Origin: Ophthalmolycus amberensis
Lineage: Eukaryota > Chordata > Actinopteri > Perciformes > Zoarcidae
Direction of reading: 5' to 3'
DNA: 64,000 nt
Assembly: GCA_024529925.1 (NCBI GenBank)
Contig: JAFEUB010001181.1
Coordinates: 658,001 to 722,000, forward strand
Of the stretch, positions 48,513 through 60,324 are shown piece after piece. The position numbers were made by a program, and so were the translations under genes. Position 1 is the first letter of the stretch. Each line of letters opens with the position of its first letter. Under the pieces are notes generated by a model. The model had not been told where the DNA came from, did no database searches, and worked only from the letters and a program-made list of their open reading frames with translations.

Positions 48513-51500
48513 ATGGCGTCCACAGAGCAGTCCCTCCTGGACCTAACAGATAAAGACACCCGAGAGAAACTGTCGTTTTGGGATCGCCGCACCGATGCCA
48601 TGGCTCCCCTCACGGAGAAACAAATGGACGCTGTCCTGGAGATCCGAGCCGCAGCTGAGACGCTCTCTGTCCCGTCAGAGGTGAGCTGTGACTCCCGGGG
48701 AGCCAGCTAGCATGCTAACAGGGTTGCTAACTTACTTTCCTAACGTCAGCGACACCAGCTAACCTAAACGTGCCTCTGTGTGAACTCAATTAAACCGAAT
48801 ATTGACGTTTACATGTCACGGAATGTTAGCTTGTAGGCTAAGCTTGCACTTGTTCTTCGCGACGTCAAGCCACGTCAGAGTTAAAGAGCCCCGCTTTGTT
48901 TTACAGTTGCCCATCGAGGACTTGTGCAGCCTGTCGTCGCGGTCCTTGCAGTCTCCCTTCATAGCGACGGTGCCCGCGTCCACAGAGGACGTCCTACTCA
49001 AGGGTTTCCAGATGCTCGATATGGGCAACGAGCGGATAGAAACCGCACAGCAGGTGACTGTCTTTGCCCACAGTAAACAGTGCTGGAGCCAGATATACGT
49101 GCTGTATCACAATAAGCTGCATGGTTTTAATACGGTGCCAACTTGTGTTGCAGTTCTTTGCCTGGTTTGCCAAGTTGCAGGCAAACATGGACCAGGATGA
49201 GAGCTCAAAATACAGGTGCATACATGTTTAAGTGCTTTACTCCACACTGTACAGCATTGTTTTGGCCATATGCTTGTTTAGAGGAGGCTTAGAGTAAGCT
49301 TTTTGAAAGGGTTAATCAGAAACAAACTACTTTGACAGGGTAAAGCAGTGTTATTACAGTTTATATACATATATCATGACAAGTCAACTTAATGTGCTTT
49401 ACATTCAAGGGCTATTTCGTCATCACACACCCCAAACTCATCATGAACTAGCCTGGTTCCAGACCCCTGAATCGCTGCCCAAATCTCAGATTCAAATACA
49501 TTGAATAAGAGGAAGTAGCATTTTAGTCTGATTTACCAGGCTAGGTAGTTATTAACCACAGACACAAGCATGCACAGACATACACCAAGTAACTAATCAT
49601 TGGCAGATGAAGAAGATTCAAGTAGGCTGTGTATTCTACTGGAGTATGACTAAAACTACAAAAAGCATGGCTGAAATCTGCTGCTATGCTGCTCTATATG
49701 GGCTAAAACGTTTCTGCTGTACTTCTGGTCACACCCCAATAAGTGGTCAGAAGTACAGCAGGAACAGTGCGTCAAGTTGTCTGCTCAGCGTTAAAACATT
49801 GTCAAGTTGCTCTGCAAACCTGTAGGTATAGCTTCACTGCATCATCTTCTCTTTAGCACACGGATGATATTTCTGCTTTCCCTTCAGGAAAACCAGAGAT
49901 GATCTAAACTGCTACCAGGAACAATGCGACGCTATCCTGACCGATGTCAGTACCGCTCTGGAGCACCTGGACTCCCTCCAGAAACAGTATCTGTTTGTGT
50001 CCAATAAGACCGGCACCTTACACGAGGCCTTGCGAACAGCTCTTAAAAGAGCAGGTAAGCTGCCCTCTGTTCTATCCATCTGTTAACCCCAGGCCACATA
50101 AGGATCTGAGGCTGAGACTTAAATCAATAGAATATGTTTGAATTGTAATGTCACTGAATGTATTTTTCCTATAATCCAGGAAAGGCTTAAGTACTAAATA
50201 TTGGCAAACATGAACCTCACTCTAAAACCCAGGAACTACAGGATTAGCTGTGTAATTGTGTAAAAGTACCTGTGGTAACACCAGAAGGAGTCACCAGAGA
50301 TGACTGTAAACTTCCACTATCTAGTTCAGAACAGTGTGATATAAATGCAAGCGTGTCTGAATTGCTAGCAGGCATTCAGCAGGTTAAAAAGAAATCTGTG
50401 CGCTGCTCATTCCTTCTGTGACATATTTCATATCTTATTGGCACTGTTGTTTCATTATTGTTTTCACGCTGAAAGATGCTGCTCATGTTCATAAATAGAT
50501 TGGACCTTTTCGAGGAACTTGAGCTGAATTGAACGTGAACTGAAATTAAACTGTCATGTTGTATTATGTCAGCTGTGTTCTCTCTCTCTCTCGCTCTCTC
50601 GCTCTCTCTCTCTGCAGTCAGAGCTTGTTGACCTGGCAGAGAACATACAGCAGAAACTGTCATATTTTAATGAGTTAGAAAACATAAACACGGTAGGTTT
50701 TTTTTCGGTTATCTACACCTTGATATCTAAATCTATGCATTGTAGATGATGTACAAGTTGATTGCTGATTAGATATTAATCTAAACCTTAAGCTCATCAA
50801 TTATTAAAAACATTGTTCTGAAGGATTTGGACATCAGCTACATTTCCTACGTAATTATTTCTAAAAAGTTTAATAAAATGTACTCGTCAAATATTGTTTC
50901 ATCTCCTAACTTTCAAACATCAAAGTAAAATCCGTTTTTAACGAGTTTACTTTGGCTTCCTTTAACACAAAGGAGACATTTCTGGCAGTGGTAACTGCCA
51001 AATGAAAATAGAAATGTTTTGATTATAAATCTGGAAGACTATAATTGTTTATGTTTGGAATTACTCTGAACTGAGCTTCTTCTTTGTCTTTGCAGAAACT
51101 GAACTCGCCAACCTTGTCTGTAAATAGTGAAGGCTTTATACCAATGCTGTCAAAATTGGATGACTGCATTGAATACGTTTCTTCAAATGTAAGTCGCCGC
51201 AAATCTCATTTTATCACCAGCGATAGCATAATTAAACACTAGCTGATTTAATGCCTTTTGTGTAATTTATGCATATTTATATACCACTGGGAAGTATAAA
51301 CGAAGACGACGGCAATATAATGTTGAACTGATGAAGCTGTATTATTTATGCATTGCAATATATCATATGTGATCACGATTAACGCTGCCTTAACACTTGG
51401 TTAATCTCTGTTAATTGCAGCCCAATTTCAAGGACTATCCAGTTTATTTGGCCAAGTTCAAACAATGTCTTTCTAAAGCGATGCACTTCATGAAGATCCA

Positions 51501-54500
51501 CATCGTTAACACGATGCAGCATCTCACAAGCCAGTTAACGAAAAGGGTAAGGAAGAGCCACATGTCCTCCTCCTCCGAGGCCAACAATGGTGGAAGGGAG
51601 GCAATCCCACTGAACAGTATGCGTGTCTGGTCCAATATCAATAATTTATTGAATTGTTTTGTCTCCCCCAGGATCCAATGGGCTTGACCAATGCAGACAA
51701 TGCCTTTACACTGTACTACGTTAAGTATAGAGCAGCTGCACCTAAAGTTAGAGTGAGTACACTGACTTTATCCATGGATCATTTTCTGTGATGTAAGGTG
51801 TTTTTTATTGATATTTTCTCTTTTTTTCAGTCACTGATTGAGCAGATAGAACAGCGAGCAGAGAAGATTCCTGAGTGAGTGTTGGCATGTCTCCAGATTA
51901 AAGTACAAGCATTCCTGTTGTGTTTTGTCCCCTGTGCTAAATGAAGTCATTCCTCCTCATATTAATGTGAGCAGATACCATCAGCTGCTCGATGAAATCC
52001 ATCAGTGCTACCTCGACCAGAGAGAGCTGCTCCTCAGTCCCAGCATTACATCCACCATTACCGACCTGACCAACCAGAACAGCAAAGACCACTGTGCTCT
52101 GGTGAGGCACGACGTGTTTAAAGCACAACTGACCTTTTTGGAAATAAGGTGACATTTCAGCTAATGGAGAACGCACAGTATGGCCCCTCTGGGATATTTT
52201 TCGGGAGTGTGGGTGCAGACTCAAAAGCTGTGCACATGATGAACGAGGTTGTGCACAGCATGCATCCAACGCTTGTACTCTTGTTGCGTTCACAAGTGAA
52301 TTACTGTGCAGTCTACTCATCTATAAAGCAGTGCATTCCTCTGCTGTTTAAACAATGTGACTGACCTGAAGGTTGGCCCACTAATTCATGGTAAAATTGT
52401 TTTTATTCTAATTTGATACTTCAGAAATCATTTTGGCACCCAGACAGACGACGTATTTTGTCGCTGTGGCATTTAAAAACACTCTGCTAATTGGCTTGAT
52501 GGGGATGCAACACTTAAAGGTCAGAGTTGCATACAACAAATGTCACACCAGCGGCACCACCTGTCCGAGATTTTTCCTTTTTAATGAAACTTGAAAGGTT
52601 ATGCATCTTGTTAATGATTGCTGTAATGGGTGCCTGCATCATTTATGTGGGCGAATGTGTTTGCTTGTTTTGAAGTGGAGCCAAAGCAAAGTATCAGTCG
52701 GCTCTGCAGCAGGTGATCATTGTGTGTTGTATTTGTGCAGGTCCGCAGTGGCTGTGCCTTTATGGTTCACGTCTGCCAGGATGAACACCAACTGTACAAC
52801 GAGTTCTTCTCCAAACCTACACCTACACTAGAGTGAGTAGCGCCCGCCTCTGTAGTATCAATGAGAGTTCACAGAGAGTTGTAGTTTTTAATAAGCGAAA
52901 CTGTTTTTTAACAGTTTGCGCAATTATTTTTATACTTTACTTTACTCCTTAACTTGAAGGAAAGTCAAAGCTTTAATTGAGCAGAAAGTATAATTTTAGA
53001 CTGCTCTCAGATGTACAAAGTAACTAAATGGCGTTTAATCTTTGACAGCGAGCTGCTGGAGAGGTTGTGTCTGTCCCTGTATGATGTCCTCCGGCCTCTA
53101 ATCATCCACATCAGTCCACCTGGAAACCCTGTCTGAGCTCTGCAGCATCCTCAAGAATGAGATGCTGGAAGACCACGTTCATAACAATGGTAGGTTAGAG
53201 CTGTTGTTCTCCTCACTCGTCACATGGAGCTTTTAACTGTTGAGTTACTAAGATGCAGCCGTGCTGGAGTTTGGGGACTGATGTAGTACCGTCAAGTTTG
53301 CACACCCCTCGACTTTTGGTCGCAATCATAAAATATGTAGAACATGTACGAAATCCAAAGTGCAAATCCAAAACTCCAAATTGCTTTTTTTACAAGGGTT
53401 ATGTACCGGAGTCCTGGAAGTTACTACTCCCAAGAAATAGCCTGATGCATAACCCCCAGGAAAACAGGAATTTGTAGATTTTACACTTTACAGATTAAAC
53501 AAGATACAACATGTTCATTAGTGAGCTTTAGAGGTGCTGGTAGGCTGATGTTGTTCCTTTGAAACGTCCAGACTTCCTGGTACAGCACCTTGCTTGTTCC
53601 CCTTCTCCTTCACCCCACACACTGTCTTATCATCTTCACACTTAAGACCCAGTGGGACGTGAGACCGCGTTGTGATTTTGATTCAGGTTCAACTGTAAAC
53701 TGACCTCTGAGCTCTTTCATTTAGCTACTCAGTTGGAGGCCTTTGATACGGTGGTGAAGCAGATGCTGGAGGATGTCCAGGAGAGGCTGGTCTACAGGAC
53801 TCACATTTACATCCAGACCGATATCACAGGCTACAACCCAGCTCCAGGGGATCTGGCCTATCCTGACAAGCTAGAGATGATGGAGGTGAGTCTTGTGAGC
53901 TCATTTTCTCTTTGTAACATCTTCAGAAAAATTGTAATCAGTTTAGCTTCTACTCCAACCGGCTTTGCAGAAAGTGTAACTACAGCTGCAACTCATTCAT
54001 ATTTTCATTACCTGTTAATGTATTGACCATTTTTAGATTCATTGTTTTGTCTTTGAAATGTCAAAAATAGGTGAAGCTAGGCCGTCGAAAGCTCCCAGAG
54101 CCTCGGCTAATTGTTACAATGCTTGTTAAAATGTCCGACATAACAAACACATTTATCTTAATGCTTTGAGTTGAATTAAAGTCAGTTGAAGCTTTGCGAG
54201 GTCTTCTCGCTGTTCAATGTCTGCACATGTAGTTAAATACGACTTTGCGTCTTGACCAATGTTTCACATCTCTTGAATGTGTCTCACGTACCCTATGACC
54301 TGTCAAATCTCAAGTCTTTTTGTTTCTTATAGCAAGTTTAATTGTATTTCATGAAAAGCTTTTAAAAACCTGTAGATGTCTTATTGAAGCAAAGGAAAAA
54401 TAGTCACTTTCCAACACGAAACACTTTCTATCTACAGGTCCTTGAAAAGCATAATTCATTATGTAAATTCAAGGCCTTGTTCTTCGGGCTTGTGAACATA

Positions 54501-57500
54501 TCGTATCTTCTAACTCTTGCCAATAGAGAATTGCTCAGAGCTTGAAGGAGGAGCAGATGAAGCGGATGTCACAAGAGTCCATGTTCTCTGATGTTCAGCT
54601 TGAGGATCCTGATGGTAGAAGAAACAGTAATGCTGGTCCGTGTTTCGCTTTGTTTTACGCACGCATACACAACTTTTGGTGGTGTATTTGTTGCCTGATA
54701 GCTCTTTTCCTCCTTTTGTACAATGAATACAGGAAATGTAGAGGCATCCCGCCTACAGGCGTCCATCTCCCCTGCTGATCTGCACGGCATGTGGTACCCT
54801 ACTGTCAGACGGACGCTGGTTTGTCTGTCCAAGCTCTACAGATGTATAGATGTGAGTGTCCAGTTTTTATTTCACTTATAGTCTCCTATCCTTAAATATG
54901 GCAAGATGTGTGACATATAGTGTATTTTCCTCTTTGCATTTCTTATTCCTGTGTTCCTTCCTGTGACTTGGTCTTTTCCCAGAGAGCAGTCTTCCAGGGT
55001 TTATCTCAAGAAGCCTTATCAGCCTGCATCCAGTCCCTGCTCAAAGCTTCAGATATCATCCTTAAAAACAAGGTTGGCACATATGGTTAGGAGTAGAGTA
55101 TGGTTTTATATTCCTAAATTATATTCAGAATTGTATTATTTTAAGAACAGCTGGAGATGAGCCATTCTTTTGACATACAATAAGATCAGTTCCCTCTAAG
55201 ATTAAAATGTGCTCTGTTACTTAAATTCCTCCCTGCTACCGGCTCCCTAACTAAAGCAGCTGGGATGTCATTTAAAGTTTATTTTAATGGGTGCTTTATT
55301 ATGCTCTACAGAGTGTTCAGCAGACCATCCTTTATTTATGGACTTCTCTCACCTTCAAATTTGCTGTCTGTCTGTGCTAACTGGCCCGTTTCAACCTAAC
55401 ACTTCAAATTAAAGCAGCAGCAGCAGCATCAATCTCAGAGGATGTGTTCCCACCCCGTGTTGATGATGTCTTTTTCCAATGTTTTAGTCACTAGCTGAGC
55501 AATAAATGGTTTCAGCTGCCTTTTTTTTTGTCACGGTTATATCCCTTTCCAGCTCTGGTTAATCAGCAGTTATCAATTAGACATATTCCCTTAACGTCTC
55601 TAAGCTTGTGCTTTTTATGTTCCCCGTCGCTTGGATAGTCAGCAGATGCCCTTTCGTGTTGGCAGCCTGCAGTGTGGATCTAACGTGTGCTATCACTTTC
55701 CGTAGACGCAAATAGACGGGCAACTTTTCCTGATCAAGCACCTGCTGATAGTGCGTGAACAGATTGCCCCATTTCACACCGATTTCTCCATCAAGGAAAT
55801 CTCACTGGATCTGAAGAAAACGCGAGGTGAGATAATTAAAGGTGGAGGGAACATTGGTGTTCAGCTCCATAAAGCCAGTCATTACATTCGCATGCTCATT
55901 AAGCAACTTCTGCCTATCTCACGCACCGGTGGCAACAATTTATCTGGAAATTACAGTGTAATCCGACACCATAATGTACATTAACCGATGGCTCACAGGG
56001 CAGATTTTCCTCATGTTACCCTCATCTCAGTCAGGGTCATATTTAATTCGTAGCACTAGAGGGCACTCTACTTCTACACCAGCCAAGATTTAATCTCTGC
56101 TTTGTGTGAAGATGCTGCCTTCAAAATCCTCAACCCTAAGGCTGTTCCCAAATTCTTCCGATTTAACAGTCACAACGCCATACTAGAATTCCTGTTGGAG
56201 GTAGTGTTTTTCTTTTTTCTTCTGCCTATTTTATTAAACCTACCGTACACTTTATGTGCTTTGATAAGCACCCTGTCTCAGAGAAACGGCACTTGATCGT
56301 ACTAAACCCTTCGTCTATGTGGCCCCCAGGGGACACCAGAGATAAAGGAGCACTACATTGACTCTAAGAAGGATGTGGACCGGCACCTGAAGTTCAGTTG
56401 TGAGCAGTTCATCCAGCAGCACACTCAGATCTTCGTGGGGAACCTTGAGGAGTTTCTCACCAAGGTAACCGTGCAGGCAGACTTTGCCTCAGGCAGCGAT
56501 GGCTCATCCTGACCTTCGTTTTTACAACCTTTTACTTAAAAAAAAAAAAATAATAAAAAATAAAATGATTTGCTCATTCACTGATCGCTGAAGGTCTTGG
56601 TACTTAAATGACAACTGAAGATAAAATGGCTGTCTTTCATCTAACCTATCTAATTCTATTGCTAGGTAGGGTATATGTGTGTGTGTTTTGATTTCATTGT
56701 GTTCTGAAATCTTTCACTGCAGAAATTGTGCTGCAATAATTTCCTGCTGGTCTTTTATTTCTACCCACCTCACTCAGTTATTTATTCATGAAGTAAACAC
56801 TACTCTTTGTCGAATTCGAGACCGAGTTGAATTTACCAAATTGTCATCTCAGTCACTTGTGCTTCTCTGCATGGCTTCTAGTAACACCAGTACCAATTAA
56901 GTCCTTTCAGATTGTAATGTTTTGTTTTGACTGCACTCAGGTTGCAGCTCTTAAAACGATGGCTATCCAAGGTGGTCCCACGTACAGTCTGTCTCAGCAA
57001 CCTTGGGCACAGCCGGGTAAGAGTTGTCTCAGGAAGCACCGCAGGCATCGTACTGTAATTCATCAAAACCTGTGTAGCGCATGCTAGAGGGCATGTCAAT
57101 GTTTTCCCTTTAACTGCGTCTCCTTTTTTCTCTTTTCAGCAAAGATCAACGATATAGTGATGACTACCTACCGTGTGATGAAGAGCAAGCTGCCAAGCAC
57201 TTTACAGAGCATGTCCTTGTACCTCGCCAATAGAGACACGGAGTTCATCCTTTTCAAGCCCGTCCGGGTGGGTGGTGGAAACGCTAGCTTGTAGCATGTG
57301 CTGCATAGCTCAAATACTTCTTTCATGCAGTATTTAAAAAGCAGGAACGAGATTCCTGCTTTTTGTGTTTGCACTCAAAGATCAAATCAGTAATTTTCTC
57401 AAATAATCAGAGGTTATTGACATGCATCAGTGAGAAGTACATTTGTGTTTTTCTCCCCTCGTAGATATTGAAAGTGTAGGTCTGTTGTGCAGCGGTGTGT

Positions 57501-58148
57501 GCAGACATAACCATGTAAACAAACCTCTCGCAGCATCACAAACTGTCCGTGACTTGTATTTATTCACTGTAGCGAAAGACCTGTCAATCAATTTGGGGGG
57601 GGGGGCATACAGTCTCGGGCTGAACCCTTTTTGTTTACATTTGGCTTCACGTTTGTTGCTTTAGCTCTAAATAATCTTTGCGGTTGAACTCTAATAGAGA
57701 CATCTTTGTGTGTACTGTTCATCAACGTGCCAGGTGAAGCTGGATGAGAGGGGGAACTAAATTCAGCGGTTGACATGGAAACAAGATAGTGAGGGCCAAA
57801 TGGAAATGTGGTATTAATTTCTCTCCAGCACTCAGTAATAGGATGTCTTCTCCCACAGAATAACATCCAGCAGGTATTCCAAAGACTGCACGCCTTGCTT
57901 CAGGAGGAATACAGCGGAGAAGACCTTCAAATCGTTGCATGTCCGTCGATGGAGCAGGTACAGTGCTGTCGGATTGTAACAGCCCAAGGGCACCTGACAT
58001 GGTTGTAATGATAACATCCAAAACTGCTGAGGGCAACTTCGGTGGAGAAACGTTAAGATAACGTGTGCCCGCTAAGTCACTGTGAGCACTCATACTTTTT
58101 TTTACTTCTCTCTTTCAGATTAACCTACTGCTGTCTGTGAATAAGTAA
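48513..58148 (+). CDS. cog3: conserved oligomeric Golgi complex subunit 3
   Basis: COG3 (Sec34 homologue) belongs to lobe A of the COG tethering complex, which captures vesicles in retrograde intra-Golgi traffic. Exons: 48513-48680, 48907-49053, 49154-49215, 49888-50054, 50618-50692, 51096-51188, 51421-51546, 51672-51752, 51831-51874, 51975-52101, 52741-52832, 53049-53189, 53725-53885, 54527-54626, 54733-54851, 54983-55072, 55706-55826, 56112-56200, 56330-56464, 56941-57016, 57140-57267, 57859-57957 and 58119-58148. The Sec34-like region begins around QQFFAWFAKLQ; the protein ends at CPSMEQINLLLSVNK. Length is about 822 residues (human 828) once two single extra bases are discounted, one in exon 4 and one in exon 12. 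All splice sites are intact, so I regard the gene as functional and the breaks as likely sequence errors. Confidence 0.95.
49448..49544. mobile_element. MITE-like element with inverted termini
   Basis: The left end CTAGCCTGGTTCCAGAC and the reverse complement of the right end, CTAGCCTGGTAAATCAGAC, form terminal inverted repeats around a non-coding core. The total is about 97 bases. It lies in cog3 intron 3. The superfamily is not known to me. Confidence 0.55.
49710..49765 (+). ncRNA. candidate intronic hairpin RNA, 23-bp stem
   Basis: In the cog3 sense strand, 49710-49732 pairs with 49743-49765 around a 10-base loop. Fourteen central pairs are perfect (CTGCTGTACTTCTG with its complement at 49748-49761), extended on both sides by further Watson-Crick and G-U pairs. 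It is shorter than a typical pre-miRNA and no conservation can be judged, so this is a structural call only. Confidence 0.3.
50030..50031 (+). other. single-base frameshift in cog3 exon 4
   Basis: Exon 4 (49888-50054) reads correctly to KTGTLHEA and then would continue as CEQLLKEQ only if one T of the TT at 50030-50031 is skipped. The exon is 167 bases where 166 is needed for the phase-0 junction to SELVDLAEN at 50618. Confidence 0.85.
50581..50612. repeat. (CT)n tract serving as pyrimidine tract
   Basis: Interrupted CT/CTCG units lead straight into the TGCAG acceptor of cog3 exon 5 at 50617. Confidence 0.8.
53114..53114 (+). other. single-base frameshift in cog3 exon 12
   Basis: Exon 12 (53049-53189) reads ELLERLCLSLYDVLRPLIIHI and then meets an in-frame TGA. 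Omitting G at 53114 gives the family sequence (I-I-H-L-E-T-L-S-E-L-C) and restores the phase-1 junction to 53725. The exon is 141 bases where 140 is expected. Confidence 0.85.
54034..54526 (+). other. cog3 intron 13, no feature recognised
   Basis: AT-rich part of the intron between exons ending at 53885 and starting at 54527. No repeat or coding sequence was identified. Confidence 0.6.
57595..57605. repeat. poly-G run in cog3 intron 21
   Basis: Eleven G on the sense strand, about 250 bases before the exon starting at 57859. Confidence 0.85.
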
Positions 58149-59130
58149 TGCCCAAGTTCGGCGTTGGCAGTGCTGGTGAAACACCCTCTGGATAGCGATG
58201 GGATATCGCTACTCCAACCAGGAGCTGTGAGGCTGAGTGTGCGAGATGACCAGAGAAGCTCCACCTGAGCTGCAAGCTGGACTGGGAGCGCTGAATTGAC
58301 GGCGAAGAAAAAAAAAAAAAATCCTGCACGAGACCAAAGACTCTCTGAAAGAAGCTCAAGCAGCTGCTTCAGGTATTCATCTTGAAGTCCATAACTAACT
58401 GGGAAGTGGAGGGTATGATTATGGTTACAGAGTCGATGATTTTGTTGAAGGTGGGTGTGTTGGGGTGGATTCGTGATCACAGTTGCACACTATGGGCGGG
58501 TGGTGGGGTGATGTATTGATAGTGTTAAGACGAGGACACCTTTGGTGTGCAAATAGAGCCACTGAAGGGTCTTTCCTCAGCCCGGTAGCTATTGGCCAGT
58601 AAGGGGGATTTTGTTTTTATTCAGATGCCTAGATTCCCTGGATTGTTTGGAAGAATAAGAAAAAAAACGCTGCAAAAATAGTTTATTCCTCTATTTAGAA
58701 ATGTAACAGCATTGGTTACATTCAGTAGCATCAGTGGCCTGATGTGCTACAGGACTCTCAGGTCCAACAGGTTTTCCCTTCTGATCATAGCAGAATCCAC
58801 TTGTCGTTCTTTACTTGTCCTATGTGTTCTTAAAGATTCTTCTCGTGAATGTTTTTGTTATTCTGTTGCAAATATGTAAAAAAAAAACACAATGACATGT
58901 TTTATGCTTTTTCCTTTTGTACATAGGTTGATTGCAACTAATATGCTTTTACTCCATTGACCGTGGCAGTTTTGCACTGTATGATTCATGTTTCCTAATG
59001 GTCTTCTAAGAGTTAAAGAAAATGAAGCAGCACACTGTGGCAATGTGACATTTGCTTTAGTGTGCCCCGTGTATAATGATGTGTACAGGTGTGCTATTTA
59101 TGAACACACTGATTAAAAAAACAAAAGGTT
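58149..59130 (+). other. cog3 3' UTR
   Basis: Runs from the TAA stop to a variant poly(A) signal ATTAAA at 59112-59117. No other hexamer closer to the stop is convincing. It contains an A-rich run at 58306-58321. The transcript end would lie within some tens of bases of the end of the oppositely transcribed ERICH6-like gene. Confidence 0.45.
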
Positions 59131-59146
59131 AATGATGTTCTTTGAT

Positions 59147-59152
59147 TTTATT
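59147..59152 (-). promoter_or_regulatory. polyadenylation signal for the ERICH6-like gene
   Basis: TTTATT on the plus strand reads AATAAA on the minus strand, about 104 bases after the stop codon at 59256-59258. Confidence 0.6.
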
Positions 59153-59255
59153 GCGTGAAAGCACTCTGTCATTGAATTCTAATTCTCTCGACGATAAAGT
59201 AAGAGCCACGTACTGCACACGAATGACAAACTGCCATTCAAGGACATCATGGGTT

Positions 59256-60324
59256 TTAGGGGGTCTCCTTGGCAGACTGGTGCTGGTTCACTGGCAGCTT
59301 CCGTCTTCCCATCTGTGAGACGGGTATTTGCTGGGGTTTAACCTGCCGTGGACTGACGGTCTTTTGATAGTTGGTGAGGGACTCGATGTTCTGGAGCAGG
59401 ACGTCGATCTCTGCACTCTTCTGCTGCAGATACTTCTGAAGCGCGTCGGGCCCCGGCAGCGTTAGACCTATGCCTTGATTCGACTGCAAAGTAAAGAAGA
59501 ATCAATGATTTTACCTAAAATTGGGTCTACTTTCACTCATCTTTTGTATTTCTGCGGTTATGAATATTGATGCCACAATAACCTACCGGTACTTTTAATT
59601 TCGCCCCTACATTAAGCCGCACAGTACGTTTGCCAGAGGTAAAAGCGATGCCGATGTGCTCTTGGGATTGGATGTGGATTTTGATGTTGGGGCTCAGTGT
59701 CAGGCGGAAGGGCTGGTAGGGCGGAGCGTGAGCGTGATGCTGATTGTCCAACCAGCCCCACTGTTTCTTAAAATCTCCTGTGTCACTCCAGTAAGTGCCT
59801 CCCTGTGGAGTCAGATTCACCCTAATAAAGAGAAGCAGCTTGTGAACAAAAAGCCCTTCAGGGGTTTCATTCCTTCTCACGGACAGATTGTCTGCTGCCA
59901 TTTTCATCAATGAAGAAGTGACACTAGACAAGTTTCTTATTTACAAAATAATCTGATGATTTGATGTTTGTTACATTTATGAAATGAAATTTAGGGAATG
60001 ATTAAACAATCAATCATACCAAATACAGCCGTTGTTATGATAGCAGGTACCCTGTCCTCTGCTGGTGAAAAGTGCCTGAATGTGAGGCTGCAGACGTTTG
60101 TCCTCCAGGGCCACCACACAACCTGGTGCAGCAGAGAGAAGAATGGCAAGCCTTCCTGATGGATAGCTTTCAAATATGATTAAGTTGAACAAATCAAACT
60201 TTAGGTATTAATCATGCATCAGTTAGATTCACTTTAAAGGATACCGCACTTGCCCAGTTCCATCAGGAAAGATCACAAGAAATGTTTGACCGTTGTTGTA
60301 ATGTTTGACAAGTGGTGTTGTCCT
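59256..60324 (-). CDS. erich6: ERICH6-like FAM194-domain exons
   Basis: Four exons (60324-60245, 60166-60020, 59821-59587, 59483-59256) encode most of the FAM194 domain and a C-terminal tail with a probable helical segment (LQKYLQQKSAEIDVLLQNIE). Split codons CG/C and TG/G restore arginine and tryptophan at the expected sites. The 228-base last exon ends in SAKETP. Confidence 0.82.
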
